13,093 nucleotides of DNA from Haloarculaceae archaeon (GTDB taxonomy: Archaea; Halobacteriota; Halobacteria; Halobacteriales; Haloarculaceae), in NCBI GenBank assembly GCA_028274885.1, contig JAQCMX010000033.1:1-13093 (forward strand), read 5' to 3'. Position 1 is the stretch's first letter; each line of letters begins with the position of its first letter. A program made the position numbers and the translations under genes. Below, piece after piece: positions 6,333 through 13,093 of this stretch. The notes beneath the pieces were generated by a model, which had not been told where the DNA came from, made no database searches, and saw only the letters and a list, made by a program, of their open reading frames with translations.

Positions 6333-6344
6333 AAGGTTTATGAT
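6333..6344 (+). promoter_or_regulatory. TATA box of the lipoprotein hydrolase gene
   Basis: aaggtttatgat is centred near 6340, about 9 bp ahead of operator copy 2. Transcription should start near 6366, inside the operator, mirroring the other promoter and leaving a leader of about 86 nt before ATG 6452. Confidence 0.45.
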
Positions 6345-6348
6345 CACG

Positions 6349-6387
6349 AGTGTAAAACGTTCTTTACTGTAAAGGGTGCTTTACACC
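6349..6387 (+). promoter_or_regulatory. 39-bp composite operator, copy 2 (hydrolase promoter)
   Basis: This is the reverse complement of copy 1 with three mismatches in 39. Half-sites are GTAAAA 6352, CTTTAC 6362, GTAAAG 6369 and CTTTAC 6379, with the same 10-7-10 spacing. The palindrome at 6368-6385 is identical to one in copy 1. Relative to its own promoter it has the same orientation and nearly the same offset as copy 1. Confidence 0.8.
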
Positions 6388-6401
6388 GGAGGTATCTTAC
6401 G

Positions 6402-6455
6402 ATGCACGATCGAAGTCCCTCTCAACCCCGTTCGGAGTACCGAGGTAACGGATGA
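6402..6455 (+). CDS. Candidate 17-aa upstream ORF / leader peptide
   Basis: ATG 6402 is preceded by a full Shine-Dalgarno GGAGGT (6388-6393) at 8 nt, rare in this largely leaderless genome. The frame reads MHDRSPSQPRSEYRGNG and ends in a TGA whose bases overlap the hydrolase ATG (ATGA, 6452-6455). The overlap suggests coupling: translation of the leader delivers ribosomes to the hydrolase start, which has its own GAGGT 5 nt upstream. The peptide matches no family I know. It may be purely regulatory. Confidence 0.5.
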   Translation: MHDRSPSQPRSEYRGNG

Positions 6456-7867
6456 AACGGAGACAGTATCTTGCCGCTCTTGGCGGGGTAAGCGGTGCTG
6501 TCCTCGCTGGATGTAGTGGCGATGGCGACGATGATCCGACGACCGATGGAACCACCGACAGTAACAAAACCCAGAGCGACCAGTCAGACGACGAGAACGA
6601 ACCCCAACAGGACGTCACGGAATCTGATCTAGAGGCAATCGCGCAGGATTTTTTAGAGGCACTCGTCGCAGAGTCCTTTGAGGAAGCCTACGGATACGCC
6701 TCGCCCGCGTTTGAACAAAGTGTCTCTCAAAACGACCTCGCCCGACAGTGGGAATCGAATATTACCCCCCTAGGGGAGTTCGTTCAGTTCACGTCTATCG
6801 AGTATCAGGGCGAAAAACAAGGGTTCGATATCGTCGGCGCCCAGGGGGAGTTCGCCGATGGACGGGCCGAATTTTCGGTGCAGTTCGACGGAGAAGTCAT
6901 CGAAGGCTTCGTCTTCAACGTCAATACATGGACGCCGCCTGCGTACGTCGATCAATCGGTCTTTACCGAACAGGAGCTCACGCTTGCTGCGTCTGGTGGC
7001 TGTGAGTTGGGCGCAACAGTGACGATTCCCGACGGTAGTGAATCCGTTCCAGGGGTCGTGCTCGTCCACGGAAGTGGCGATCAGGGCAGAGATCAACGGG
7101 TAGGCCCGAACAGGACATTCAAAGAGATTGCCTGGGGACTGGCAACCCGCGGTGTCGCAGTATTACGGTACGACCAGCGACCGGTCGCGTGTGATATCGA
7201 TCGGACAGAAGCGACTATCGACGACCTGATTACCGATGACGCACTGACGGCCCTCGAACGGCTCCGGGAGTACGACCGAGTCGAGCGGACGTTTGTTACT
7301 GGCCACAGTCTGGGCGGTCGACTCGCCCCGCGAATCGCGGCACAGGATGACCCATTGGACGGCGTCATCATGCTTGCGCCACTCGCTGAACCGATCTCAG
7401 ACGCGATTGTACGCCAGAGTGAGTATCAGTTAGAACTCAACTCCAATCTCACAGGCCAAAAGCGCCAAGCCCAACTGGCACAGGTCGAAGCGCTGGCCAA
7501 GCGAATCCGGACGCTCGATATCGGCGACGACGAACTGATCAATCTCGGTGGCGGCGAACGTGGGAAACCGTTTTTCCGCACGCTACAGCGGTACGATCAC
7601 GTCGAGACGGCCGCGTCACTCGACGTTCCCCAACTTATCCTCCAGGGCGAGCGCGACTTTCTCGTGACCGTCGAGGACGATCTGGCCATCTGGGCGGACA
7701 AACTGGCCGGGGATCCCGAAGTCCAGATCAGACGTTACGAGCGCCTCAATCACCGGTTCCAGCCCGGCGAAGGGATGGGGAGACCGTCGGAGTGGTCCGA
7801 ACCGAACCCTGTTGACAAGCAAGTCGTCGTCGATATTGCAACGTTCATACGCGAACAGACAAGCTAG
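6452..7867 (+). CDS. Secreted lipoprotein: DUF3887-like domain plus alpha/beta hydrolase
   Basis: 471 aa. The N-terminus MKRRQYLAALGGVSGAVLAGC combines a twin-arginine start and a lipobox (LAGC, 18-21), so it should be exported by Tat and lipid-anchored at Cys21. An acidic low-complexity linker (22-55) follows. Residues about 56-158 resemble DUF3887, a small alpha+beta domain often fused to hydrolases. Residues about 172-471 form an alpha/beta hydrolase: oxyanion motif HGSGDQGRD (206-214), nucleophile elbow GHSLGG (284-289, Ser286), Asp402 in LQGERDFLVT and His434 in RLNHRF, so the triad looks intact. It is probably an esterase or acyl hydrolase on the outer cell face; the substrate is unknown. 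It is transcribed away from the HTH operon under a copy of the same operator. ATG 6452 is preferred because of GAGGT 5 nt upstream and the Tat motif that begins there. Confidence 0.88.
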   Translation: MKRRQYLAALGGVSGAVLAGCSGDGDDDPTTDGTTDSNKTQSDQSDDENEPQQDVTESDLEAIAQDFLEALVAESFEEAYGYASPAFEQSVSQNDLARQWESNITPLGEFVQFTSIEYQGEKQGFDIVGAQGEFADGRAEFSVQFDGEVIEGFVFNVNTWTPPAYVDQSVFTEQELTLAASGGCELGATVTIPDGSESVPGVVLVHGSGDQGRDQRVGPNRTFKEIAWGLATRGVAVLRYDQRPVACDIDRTEATIDDLITDDALTALERLREYDRVERTFVTGHSLGGRLAPRIAAQDDPLDGVIMLAPLAEPISDAIVRQSEYQLELNSNLTGQKRQAQLAQVEALAKRIRTLDIGDDELINLGGGERGKPFFRTLQRYDHVETAASLDVPQLILQGERDFLVTVEDDLAIWADKLAGDPEVQIRRYERLNHRFQPGEGMGRPSEWSEPNPVDKQVVVDIATFIREQTS

Positions 7868-7892
7868 ACAGGCAAACGGCATCAACTCCGCT

Positions 7893-7908
7893 CAGGCGAA
7901 CGCGCCTG
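7893..7908 (+). terminator. Hairpin after the hydrolase gene, possible terminator
   Basis: caggcg and cgcctg pair around the loop aacg, 25 nt after the hydrolase stop, followed by the pyrimidine-rich tccctct. There is no true T-run, so termination here is uncertain. Confidence 0.3.
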
Positions 7909-8115
7909 TCCCTCTGAACAGGATTCAACGACGCCATCCCCGACAGGCTGGGCCCACTGGATGGTTCAGGTGGGGGGCAACTGTATGTCCACGACTACAT
8001 GCGCTGATACGACAATGACGGGCAACTTTGGGGACGGTGACCAAACCTGCTCCACCGTCCTGAGCGGGACCGACGACCACCCCAGACAACCGGGCCAGGC
8101 TGTCCAGGTGCCGAC

Positions 8116-8147
8116 GTGTCGTGTGCCGACACCGCCACATTGGGCCG
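8116..8147. repeat. Hairpin-bearing short repeat, copy 1
   Basis: This stretch holds a stem gtgtcg/cgacac with a 5-nt loop, followed by cc.ccacattggg. It is very similar to 10454-10483 on the other side of the glycosyltransferase pair; the best-matching 19 nt (8128-8146 against 10464-10482) differ at two positions. Confidence 0.4.
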
Positions 8148-8265
8148 GCGCGACAGTAAAAAACCACAACAGTCCGTCACAGTGGTCCGTCTCAGTGTGT
8201 CCCGTCACGCCAGCCTCAGACCGTCTCGCTCGACGCGACGTCACGCAACCGTGCTCCGAGTGCCG

Positions 8266-8290
8266 TGTATTAAAACAGTGTGCTTATACC
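8266..8290 (+). promoter_or_regulatory. Promoter of the glycosyltransferase operon
   Basis: Two TATA candidates precede ATG 8317. cttatacc (8283-8290) is about 31 nt upstream and would give a leaderless mRNA. tattaaaac (8268-8276) is about 45 nt upstream and would give a leader of about 20 nt. Confidence 0.45.
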
Positions 8291-8316
8291 GATTCACCTG
8301 ATCATATCGGATATTG

Positions 8317-9291
8317 ATGCGGGTCTCCCACTATCTTGAGTTCGAAGACGCCGTTAGTGGGGGGATACGCGAGTCGGTCCGACACCAGCGCCGGATGCTT
8401 TCAGAGCTAGACATCGAGTACAGTACGGAACCGGAACTGTGGGCCGACGTGCTCCACCTCAATCTCATGGGGCCACGGTCGGCCTACTACGCAAAGCGGG
8501 CCCGTGACCGGGACGTCCCGGTGGTCATCCACACACACGTGACCGCGGAGGATTTCGGCGACAGTTTCCGGTTTACGAACCTGCTCGCACGGCCGCTCCG
8601 CCCCTATCTCGAACGGGTCTACGCGCTCGGAGACCTGCTCATCTGTCCCTCGGAGTACAACCGGGGGCTTATCGAGGGCTACACTGACGTCGAGACCCGG
8701 GTGGTCACGAACGGCGTGGACACAGCGAAACTCGAGGGTCACGAGTCGCTCCGGGAGGAGTACCTCAAGCGGTACGACCTGTCGCCGCCCGTCGTCTTCA
8801 TCGTCGGACATGTGATCAAACGCAAGGGGCTGGAGTCGTTCGTCGAGACCGCCCGCGGGATGCCCGAACTCGATTTCGCCTGGTTTGGCCCGCTCGATCG
8901 ATCGCTGAAGGGCCGGTCGACCCGGCGGTTGATCGACTCTGCACCGGCGAACTGCATCTTTCCCGGGTTCATCGACGACATCCGCGGGGCCTACGCAGCG
9001 GGGGATATCTTCTTTTTTCCCACGCACGAGGAAAACGAAGGGATCGCGCTACTCGAGGCGATGGTCACCGGAACGCCGGTCGTCGTCCGGGACATCGAGA
9101 CGTTCGACTGGCTCGAAGACGGCACGGACTGCCTGAAAACGGACGGCAACTTTCGGACGGCGCTCGACCGACTCAAGGACGATCGGCTCCGGGAGCGACT
9201 CGGCGCTAACGCTGGCGCACGCGGCCAGGCGTACGCGTTATCGAACGTCGCCGAGGAACTCGAGGCCTGCTACGCGGGGGTGTCCCGATGA
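8317..9291 (+). CDS. GT4-family glycosyltransferase (GT-B fold), first of pair
   Basis: 324 aa. A retaining, nucleotide-sugar-dependent transferase. The short N-terminal Rossmann domain carries SGGIRESVRHQRRMLSEL (14-31, acceptor-side GG loop) and HTHVTAEDF (72-80). The C-terminal domain has GHVIKRKG (164-171, phosphate-binding Lys) and the EX7E motif in HEENEGIALLEAM (Glu239/Glu247), followed by TGTPVV. There is no signal peptide or membrane helix, so it works at the cytosolic membrane face. At 324 aa it is on the short side for GT4. ATG 8317 is preferred over the adjacent TTG 8314. It overlaps the next glycosyltransferase by ATGA and the two are surely co-translated. The acceptor (glycolipid, dolichol-linked glycan or other) is not evident. 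Confidence 0.88.
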   Translation: MRVSHYLEFEDAVSGGIRESVRHQRRMLSELDIEYSTEPELWADVLHLNLMGPRSAYYAKRARDRDVPVVIHTHVTAEDFGDSFRFTNLLARPLRPYLERVYALGDLLICPSEYNRGLIEGYTDVETRVVTNGVDTAKLEGHESLREEYLKRYDLSPPVVFIVGHVIKRKGLESFVETARGMPELDFAWFGPLDRSLKGRSTRRLIDSAPANCIFPGFIDDIRGAYAAGDIFFFPTHEENEGIALLEAMVTGTPVVVRDIETFDWLEDGTDCLKTDGNFRTALDRLKDDRLRERLGANAGARGQAYALSNVAEELEACYAGVSR

Positions 9292-10337
9292 GGATTGGCT
9301 TTTTTACTGACGCCTACTTTCCCGAGATCGACGGTGTGGCCTACACCCTGAAGCTCTGGCGCGACCGTCTTGAGGCCGCCGGCCACGACGTGTGGATCCT
9401 CTATCCGGACGGCGAGTACGAGCCTGCGGGTCGGGAACTCCCGATACGGTCACTCCCCAACCCATTCTATTCGGGCTATCGCGTGGGACTGTTCAGGCGG
9501 ATCTCTACCCTGCCCGAGTTCGATGTCGTGCACTGTCATAGCCCCGGCCCGGTTGGACTGTTGGGACTGTACTACGCACAGAAACGCGACCTCCCGAAGA
9601 TATACACGCATCACACCCCGATCGAGGAGTACTTCCACCAGAGCATCAACTCGGAGTCGGTCGCCGGGCTGCTGAGCGATATTTACGTTCCCATCGAGAC
9701 CACCATCCTCGGTCGGTTCGACACCGTCACCAACTCGACCGGTGATATCAACCGCAACGTGGATCCGGTCACACTTCCGGTCGGTATCGACATGGAGTTT
9801 TTTACCCCACGGGACCGCTCGCCGGTCGAGAATCAGGCCCTCGTTGGCTACAGCGGCCGGGTGAGCATGGAAAAAAACGTCGGGGAGATTCTCCGGGTTG
9901 CAAAGCGCCTGACCGCGTGTGATTTCGTCATCGTCGGTGAGGGGCCCCGCCGCGAGGAACTCGAGGCCCAGGCACCAGATAACGTCGTGTTCCGTGACTT
10001 TCTCGAGCGCGAGACACTTCCGCAGTTTTATTCGCTGATCGACGTGTTTGTCACCGCCTCGACTGCCGATACCCTCGGATTGTCCACGCTCGAGGCAAAC
10101 GCCTGTGGCACCCCCGTCACAGCCGCCGATGTCGCGCCGTTTACCGAAACCATCGGCCGAAAAAACGGTGTCCGCTTCGAGTACGGCAACCTGGACGCAA
10201 TGGCCGAAGCGATCGACCGCTGTCTTGCAAACTCCTGGGACACCCGGGCCGCGGTCGAGAAGTACTCTGTCGATCGGACGATCGCAGAACTCGAGGGCAT
10301 CTACGAGGCGCTGTGCGATCAAAAAGCCCCGCTGTAG
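9288..10337 (+). CDS. GT4-family glycosyltransferase, second of pair
   Basis: 349 aa. It opens MRIGFFTDAYFPEIDGVAYTL, like the GT4 branch containing diacylglycerol glucosyltransferases, PimB-type mannosyltransferases and SqdX. HCHSPGPVG (82-90) and THHTPIEEYFHQ (107-118) belong to that branch. The donor site shows SGRVSMEKN (189-197, Arg190/Lys196) and VGEGP (216-220). In the EX7E position the first Glu is replaced by Asp261 (TADTLGLSTLEA, Glu269). The ATG overlaps the preceding stop (ATGA, 9288-9291), so the two enzymes probably act in succession. A membrane glycolipid product is the best inference from the family resemblance, but N-glycan or other lipid-linked sugars remain possible. It has no membrane helix and would attach peripherally. 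Confidence 0.88.
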   Translation: MRIGFFTDAYFPEIDGVAYTLKLWRDRLEAAGHDVWILYPDGEYEPAGRELPIRSLPNPFYSGYRVGLFRRISTLPEFDVVHCHSPGPVGLLGLYYAQKRDLPKIYTHHTPIEEYFHQSINSESVAGLLSDIYVPIETTILGRFDTVTNSTGDINRNVDPVTLPVGIDMEFFTPRDRSPVENQALVGYSGRVSMEKNVGEILRVAKRLTACDFVIVGEGPRREELEAQAPDNVVFRDFLERETLPQFYSLIDVFVTASTADTLGLSTLEANACGTPVTAADVAPFTETIGRKNGVRFEYGNLDAMAEAIDRCLANSWDTRAAVEKYSVDRTIAELEGIYEALCDQKAPL

Positions 10338-10453
10338 CCCACTGGCCTCTCGTATACCGTTCGACCGGGCCACCGACTGCCCCAGTCCGGGCCCACACAT
10401 CCGATCCCAGTACGGACTGCTGTGTTTGGTTTCAACGGAATCGTGCTATCGTC

Positions 10454-10496
10454 GTGTCGGACTGACACCCCCACATTGGGTCCCCATGGCGGGGGT
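10454..10496. repeat. Hairpin-bearing short repeat, copy 2; possible bidirectional terminator
   Basis: gtgtc/gacac (10454-10468) forms a small stem and is followed by ccccacattgggt, resembling copy 1 near 8116-8147. An overlapping GC stem (accccc 10467-10472, gggggt 10491-10496) lies between the convergent stops of the second glycosyltransferase and valS and could stop transcription from either side. No T-run is present. Confidence 0.4.
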
Positions 10497-10515
10497 TCAC
10501 AGCGATCGGCCTGTC

Positions 10516-13093
10516 TCACTCGTAGACCAGCACCGTCGCCTGATCGGCCTCGAGTACAGCGACTTCCTCCCCGGATTCGGCGCGGTGTTCCTGCTCGATA
10601 TCGACGGCGTCACCGGGAACGACCGCGACCTCCTCGCCCAGATCGACCTCGATCTCCCCGTTGGTCTCGGTCCGGGACTGGATCTCTTCGGGGTCCATCG
10701 CTTCGAGTGCGCCGATGACCTGCCCGGCTTTGTCACGGAACTCCGGGCCAATGACGGAGTGGTCTGGGTCGATCCCCACGGGGACGAGTTCGACACTTGG
10801 CTTGCCCTCGCGGACATGGACCGGACCGTTTACGGTCTCACTGAGGTCGTAGGTGTCGACCGGCGCGTCGGGGGTGTCGTCGGGGTAGACCTCGACCTTC
10901 GCGAGGTCGGCGTTCAGCGCCATCCCCTCGTCGGATTTCCACCCGCGGACCGTGGAGGCAACCGCCGCGATGAGTTCGCCGACTGTCTCAGCCTCCTCGT
11001 CGATCATGTCGATGTCGGGCCATTCACTTTCGTGGACGCTGCCTGTCGTCCCGGGCAGGCCGTCCCATGCTTCCTCGGCGAGAAAGGGGGCAAACGGCGA
11101 GAGCATCCGGAGCGAGGCAGAGAGACTGGTGGATAGTGCCTGCCGTGCGGCGTCGCGCTCGCCGGGGCGTCCCTCGTAGAGTCGGCCCTTGCTGAGTTCG
11201 AGGTAGTCGTCTGCGAGGTCGTGCCAGACAAACTCCCGAAGCCGCCGCAACGCCGCGTCGAATCGGTACGCCTCCATATCGGCCTGTAGTTCCTGTGCCA
11301 CCCGGGAACACTTCGACAGGATCCAGCGGTCGATGTCCCGGTAGGCTGGGTTCTTGCTCTGCTCCCGGTCGTCGGCGAGGTGCTGAGCGGCAAAGCGGGT
11401 GATGTTCCAGACCTTTGTCTGGAAACGCGAGGCCGAGGTGACCTCTTTCCACTGGAACTGGATGTCGCTGCCGGGCTGGCCGCCAAGTGCCATCGCCTGC
11501 CGGAAGGCGTCCGCGGAGTACTCCTCGACGACCTCCTCGGGCTGGACGAAGTTCCCCCGCGATTTCGACATCTTGTTGCCATCGTCACCGAAGACCATCC
11601 CGTTGATGAGGATCTCCTCCCACGGTATCTCGCCTTCGAGCCCGACGGTCCGCAGGATGGTGTAGAAGGCCCACGTCCGGATGATGTCGTGGCCCTGTGG
11701 ACGAAGTGTCGCCGGCGTGAAGTCGTCCTCGGGCCAGTTCTGGACGAACAGTGGCGTTATCGAGGAGTCCATCCAGGTGTCCATTACGTCTGTCTCGCCA
11801 ACCCATTCCTCCCCGCCACACTCGGGACAGGCATCGATTGCGGGGTCGTCGTCGGTCGGTTTGACCGGCAGTTCCGACTCCTCGGCGATATGGGTGTAGT
11901 CACACGCCTCGCTGGCACAGAACCACGCCGGGATCGGTGTCGCAAACACCCGCTGGCGCGAGATCACCCAGTCCCACTCCATCCCCTCGGTCCAGTCCTC
12001 GAGGCGGTCGTACATGTGTTCGGGGATCCACTCTACGTCCTGTGCTGTCTCAAGGATCTCTGCCTGCCGGACCTCGACGAACCACTGTTCTTTCGAGAGA
12101 ATCTCGATCGGTGTGTCACACCGCCAGCACTGCCCGACGTTCTGGCTCGTCGGTTCCGAACTGTTCAGGAACCCTTCGGCGTGTAGATCCTCGACAATCT
12201 CCGACGTTGCCGCCTCGATTGTCAATCCAGCGTACTCGCCGGCTTCCTCGGTGAGGTGCCCGTCCTCGCTGAAAACCATCCGCAGGTCGAGGTCATACTC
12301 GGCCCACCAGTCGACGTCCTGTTTGTCCCCAAACGTACAGATCATCACTGCGCCGGTCCCGAACTCGCCGTCGACGGCGTCGTCCGCCATGAGTTCGACC
12401 TCCTGACCAAACAGCGGGACCTCGAAGGTATCGCCGATCCGGTCCTCGAACCGTTCGTCTCCGGGTTCGACAGCCATCGAGACACACGCCGCGAGCAGTT
12501 CGGGCCTCGTGGTCGCAATCTCGATGTCGTCGTTGCCCACGCCGGGAAACGTGATATAATACAGTGTTCCGTCGACACCCTCCTCGGCTTCGACCTCCGC
12601 GTCTGCGATTGCGGTCTCACAGCGCGGACACCAGTTGACCGGATGTTCGTCCCGGTAGACGTAGCCGTCGCCGGGGTCCATCGAATCGCCGCCGGCCTCG
12701 GCCATCCGCACGAACGACCGCTGGGTTTCCCCCCAGTACTCGGGATCCATCGTGCGGTACTGGTGGTCCCAGTCCTGGCTGAACCCGAGGGTATGCATGG
12801 TGTCGCGCATCGCACCGATCTGCGATTCCGTGTGCTCGATGCACATCTCCCGGAACTGCTCGCGGGGCACGTCGGTCCGGTGGATGTCGTTGTTCTCCTC
12901 TACTTTGACCTCCGTCGGGAGGCCGTGGCAGTCCCACCCCTGTGGGAAGAGCACGTCGTCACCGATCAGTCGGTGGTACCTGGCGGCAAAGTCCATGTAA
13001 CACCAGCCAAGCGCGTTTCCGATGTGGAGATTGCCAGTCGGGTAGGGAGGTGGCGTGTCGATGACGTAGTCGGTCGCGCCGGTGTCCTCGTAC
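10516..13093 (-). CDS. valS: Valyl-tRNA synthetase, N-terminus cut by window edge
   Basis: 858 codons visible. A class I synthetase that charges tRNA-Val and edits Thr-tRNA-Val. Reading inward from the right edge: the HIGH-type motif in PYPTGNLHIGNAL (residues 17-29 as visible), GWDCHGLPTEVKVEE typical of ValRS rather than IleRS, NWCPRCETAIADAEVE and CRCDTP-like zinc sites, the CP1 editing region with TTRPELLAACVSMAV, DACPECGGEEW, the KMSKS loop in GNKMSKSRGN (bases 11574-11560), then the anticodon-binding helical domain and a C-terminal region ending ATVLVYE. The frame stays open through 13092, so only about 20-30 N-terminal residues are missing; the internal Met at 12996 is not the start. 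All visible motifs are intact. Confidence 0.96.
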   Translation of the reverse strand, partial: YEDTGATDYVIDTPPPYPTGNLHIGNALGWCYMDFAARYHRLIGDDVLFPQGWDCHGLPTEVKVEENNDIHRTDVPREQFREMCIEHTESQIGAMRDTMHTLGFSQDWDHQYRTMDPEYWGETQRSFVRMAEAGGDSMDPGDGYVYRDEHPVNWCPRCETAIADAEVEAEEGVDGTLYYITFPGVGNDDIEIATTRPELLAACVSMAVEPGDERFEDRIGDTFEVPLFGQEVELMADDAVDGEFGTGAVMICTFGDKQDVDWWAEYDLDLRMVFSEDGHLTEEAGEYAGLTIEAATSEIVEDLHAEGFLNSSEPTSQNVGQCWRCDTPIEILSKEQWFVEVRQAEILETAQDVEWIPEHMYDRLEDWTEGMEWDWVISRQRVFATPIPAWFCASEACDYTHIAEESELPVKPTDDDPAIDACPECGGEEWVGETDVMDTWMDSSITPLFVQNWPEDDFTPATLRPQGHDIIRTWAFYTILRTVGLEGEIPWEEILINGMVFGDDGNKMSKSRGNFVQPEEVVEEYSADAFRQAMALGGQPGSDIQFQWKEVTSASRFQTKVWNITRFAAQHLADDREQSKNPAYRDIDRWILSKCSRVAQELQADMEAYRFDAALRRLREFVWHDLADDYLELSKGRLYEGRPGERDAARQALSTSLSASLRMLSPFAPFLAEEAWDGLPGTTGSVHESEWPDIDMIDEEAETVGELIAAVASTVRGWKSDEGMALNADLAKVEVYPDDTPDAPVDTYDLSETVNGPVHVREGKPSVELVPVGIDPDHSVIGPEFRDKAGQVIGALEAMDPEEIQSRTETNGEIEVDLGEEVAVVPGDAVDIEQEHRAESGEEVAVLEADQATVLVYE

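Larger units (their letters stand above)
7868..8316. other. 450-bp gap without a convincing gene
   Basis: A plus-strand frame is open from ATG 7961 to TGA 8317 (118 codons, Cys-rich), but its third positions are not strongly GC-biased, competing frames are also open on the other strand, and its 3' end runs through the glycosyltransferase promoter. I judge it non-coding. The gap also holds a hairpin (7893-7908), a hairpin-bearing repeat (8116-8147), imperfect 14-bp tandem repeats (about 8172-8211) and the promoter near 8266-8290. It may be decayed DNA. Confidence 0.45.

Noticed and set aside
6180..6387. Reading the two 39-bp elements as terminal inverted repeats of a small mobile element
   Set aside because: The intervening DNA holds two divergent promoters and no transposase, there are no target-site duplications, and both elements sit at matching offsets from TATA boxes, so operators explain them better.
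7961..8317. 118-codon Cys-rich plus-strand frame ending in TGATG overlap with the first glycosyltransferase
   Set aside because: Weak third-position bias, competing open frames on the other strand, and a 3' end running through the TATA boxes of the next gene. The overlap is probably chance, though it is the least certain rejection.
9450..10400. Minus-strand 316-codon frame over the second glycosyltransferase
   Set aside because: Antisense shadow of a gene with clear GT4 motifs.

Overview
The window comes from a haloarchaeon (class Halobacteria). The proteins are rich in Asp and Glu, most coding DNA is GC-rich with G or C in third positions, and the genes include a haloarchaeal FtsZ1, an archaeal SecE, a short Spt5/NusG and an archaeal-type ValRS. 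Several promoters have an archaeal TATA box about 28-32 nt ahead of the start codon, as expected for leaderless transcripts. I did not try to name a genus.

Layout. Positions 1-493 hold no convincing complete gene. They contain a possible gene fragment at the left edge, a long near-perfect hairpin (116-183) and, just upstream of the ftsZ1 promoter, an 18-bp palindrome. ftsZ1 (494-1663, +) converges on a translationally coupled minus-strand pair: an AlkP/sulfatase-like protein (1734-2609) and a UPF0104/LPG-synthase-TM membrane protein (2609-3643). This pair diverges from an aminoglycoside-phosphotransferase-fold kinase (3817-4719, +). The kinase converges on secE-spt5 (5382 down to 4772, -). 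ftsZ, secE and nusG are commonly consecutive and co-oriented in euryarchaea, so the arrangement here looks rearranged.

Positions 5510-7867 form a visibly less GC-rich module. A minus-strand operon encodes a four-helix membrane protein (DUF2178-like) and a 69-aa XRE-type repressor. Facing away from it is a secreted lipoprotein with a DUF3887-like domain and an alpha/beta hydrolase domain. Each of the two divergent promoters carries one copy of the same 39-bp composite operator just downstream of its TATA box. The copies match at 36 of 39 positions and are mirror-oriented, so the whole module is probably under one repressor. The hydrolase mRNA also has a 17-codon upstream ORF with its own GGAGGT ribosome-binding site and an ATGA overlap with the hydrolase start. 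This is the best candidate for an undescribed regulated system here.

A gap of about 450 bp (7868-8316) with no convincing gene separates this module from two overlapping GT4-family glycosyltransferase genes (8317-10337, +), probably acting in sequence on one lipid- or protein-linked glycan. They converge on valS (10516 to the right edge, -), which runs out of the window at its N-terminus. A short hairpin-bearing repeat lies on both sides of the glycosyltransferase pair.
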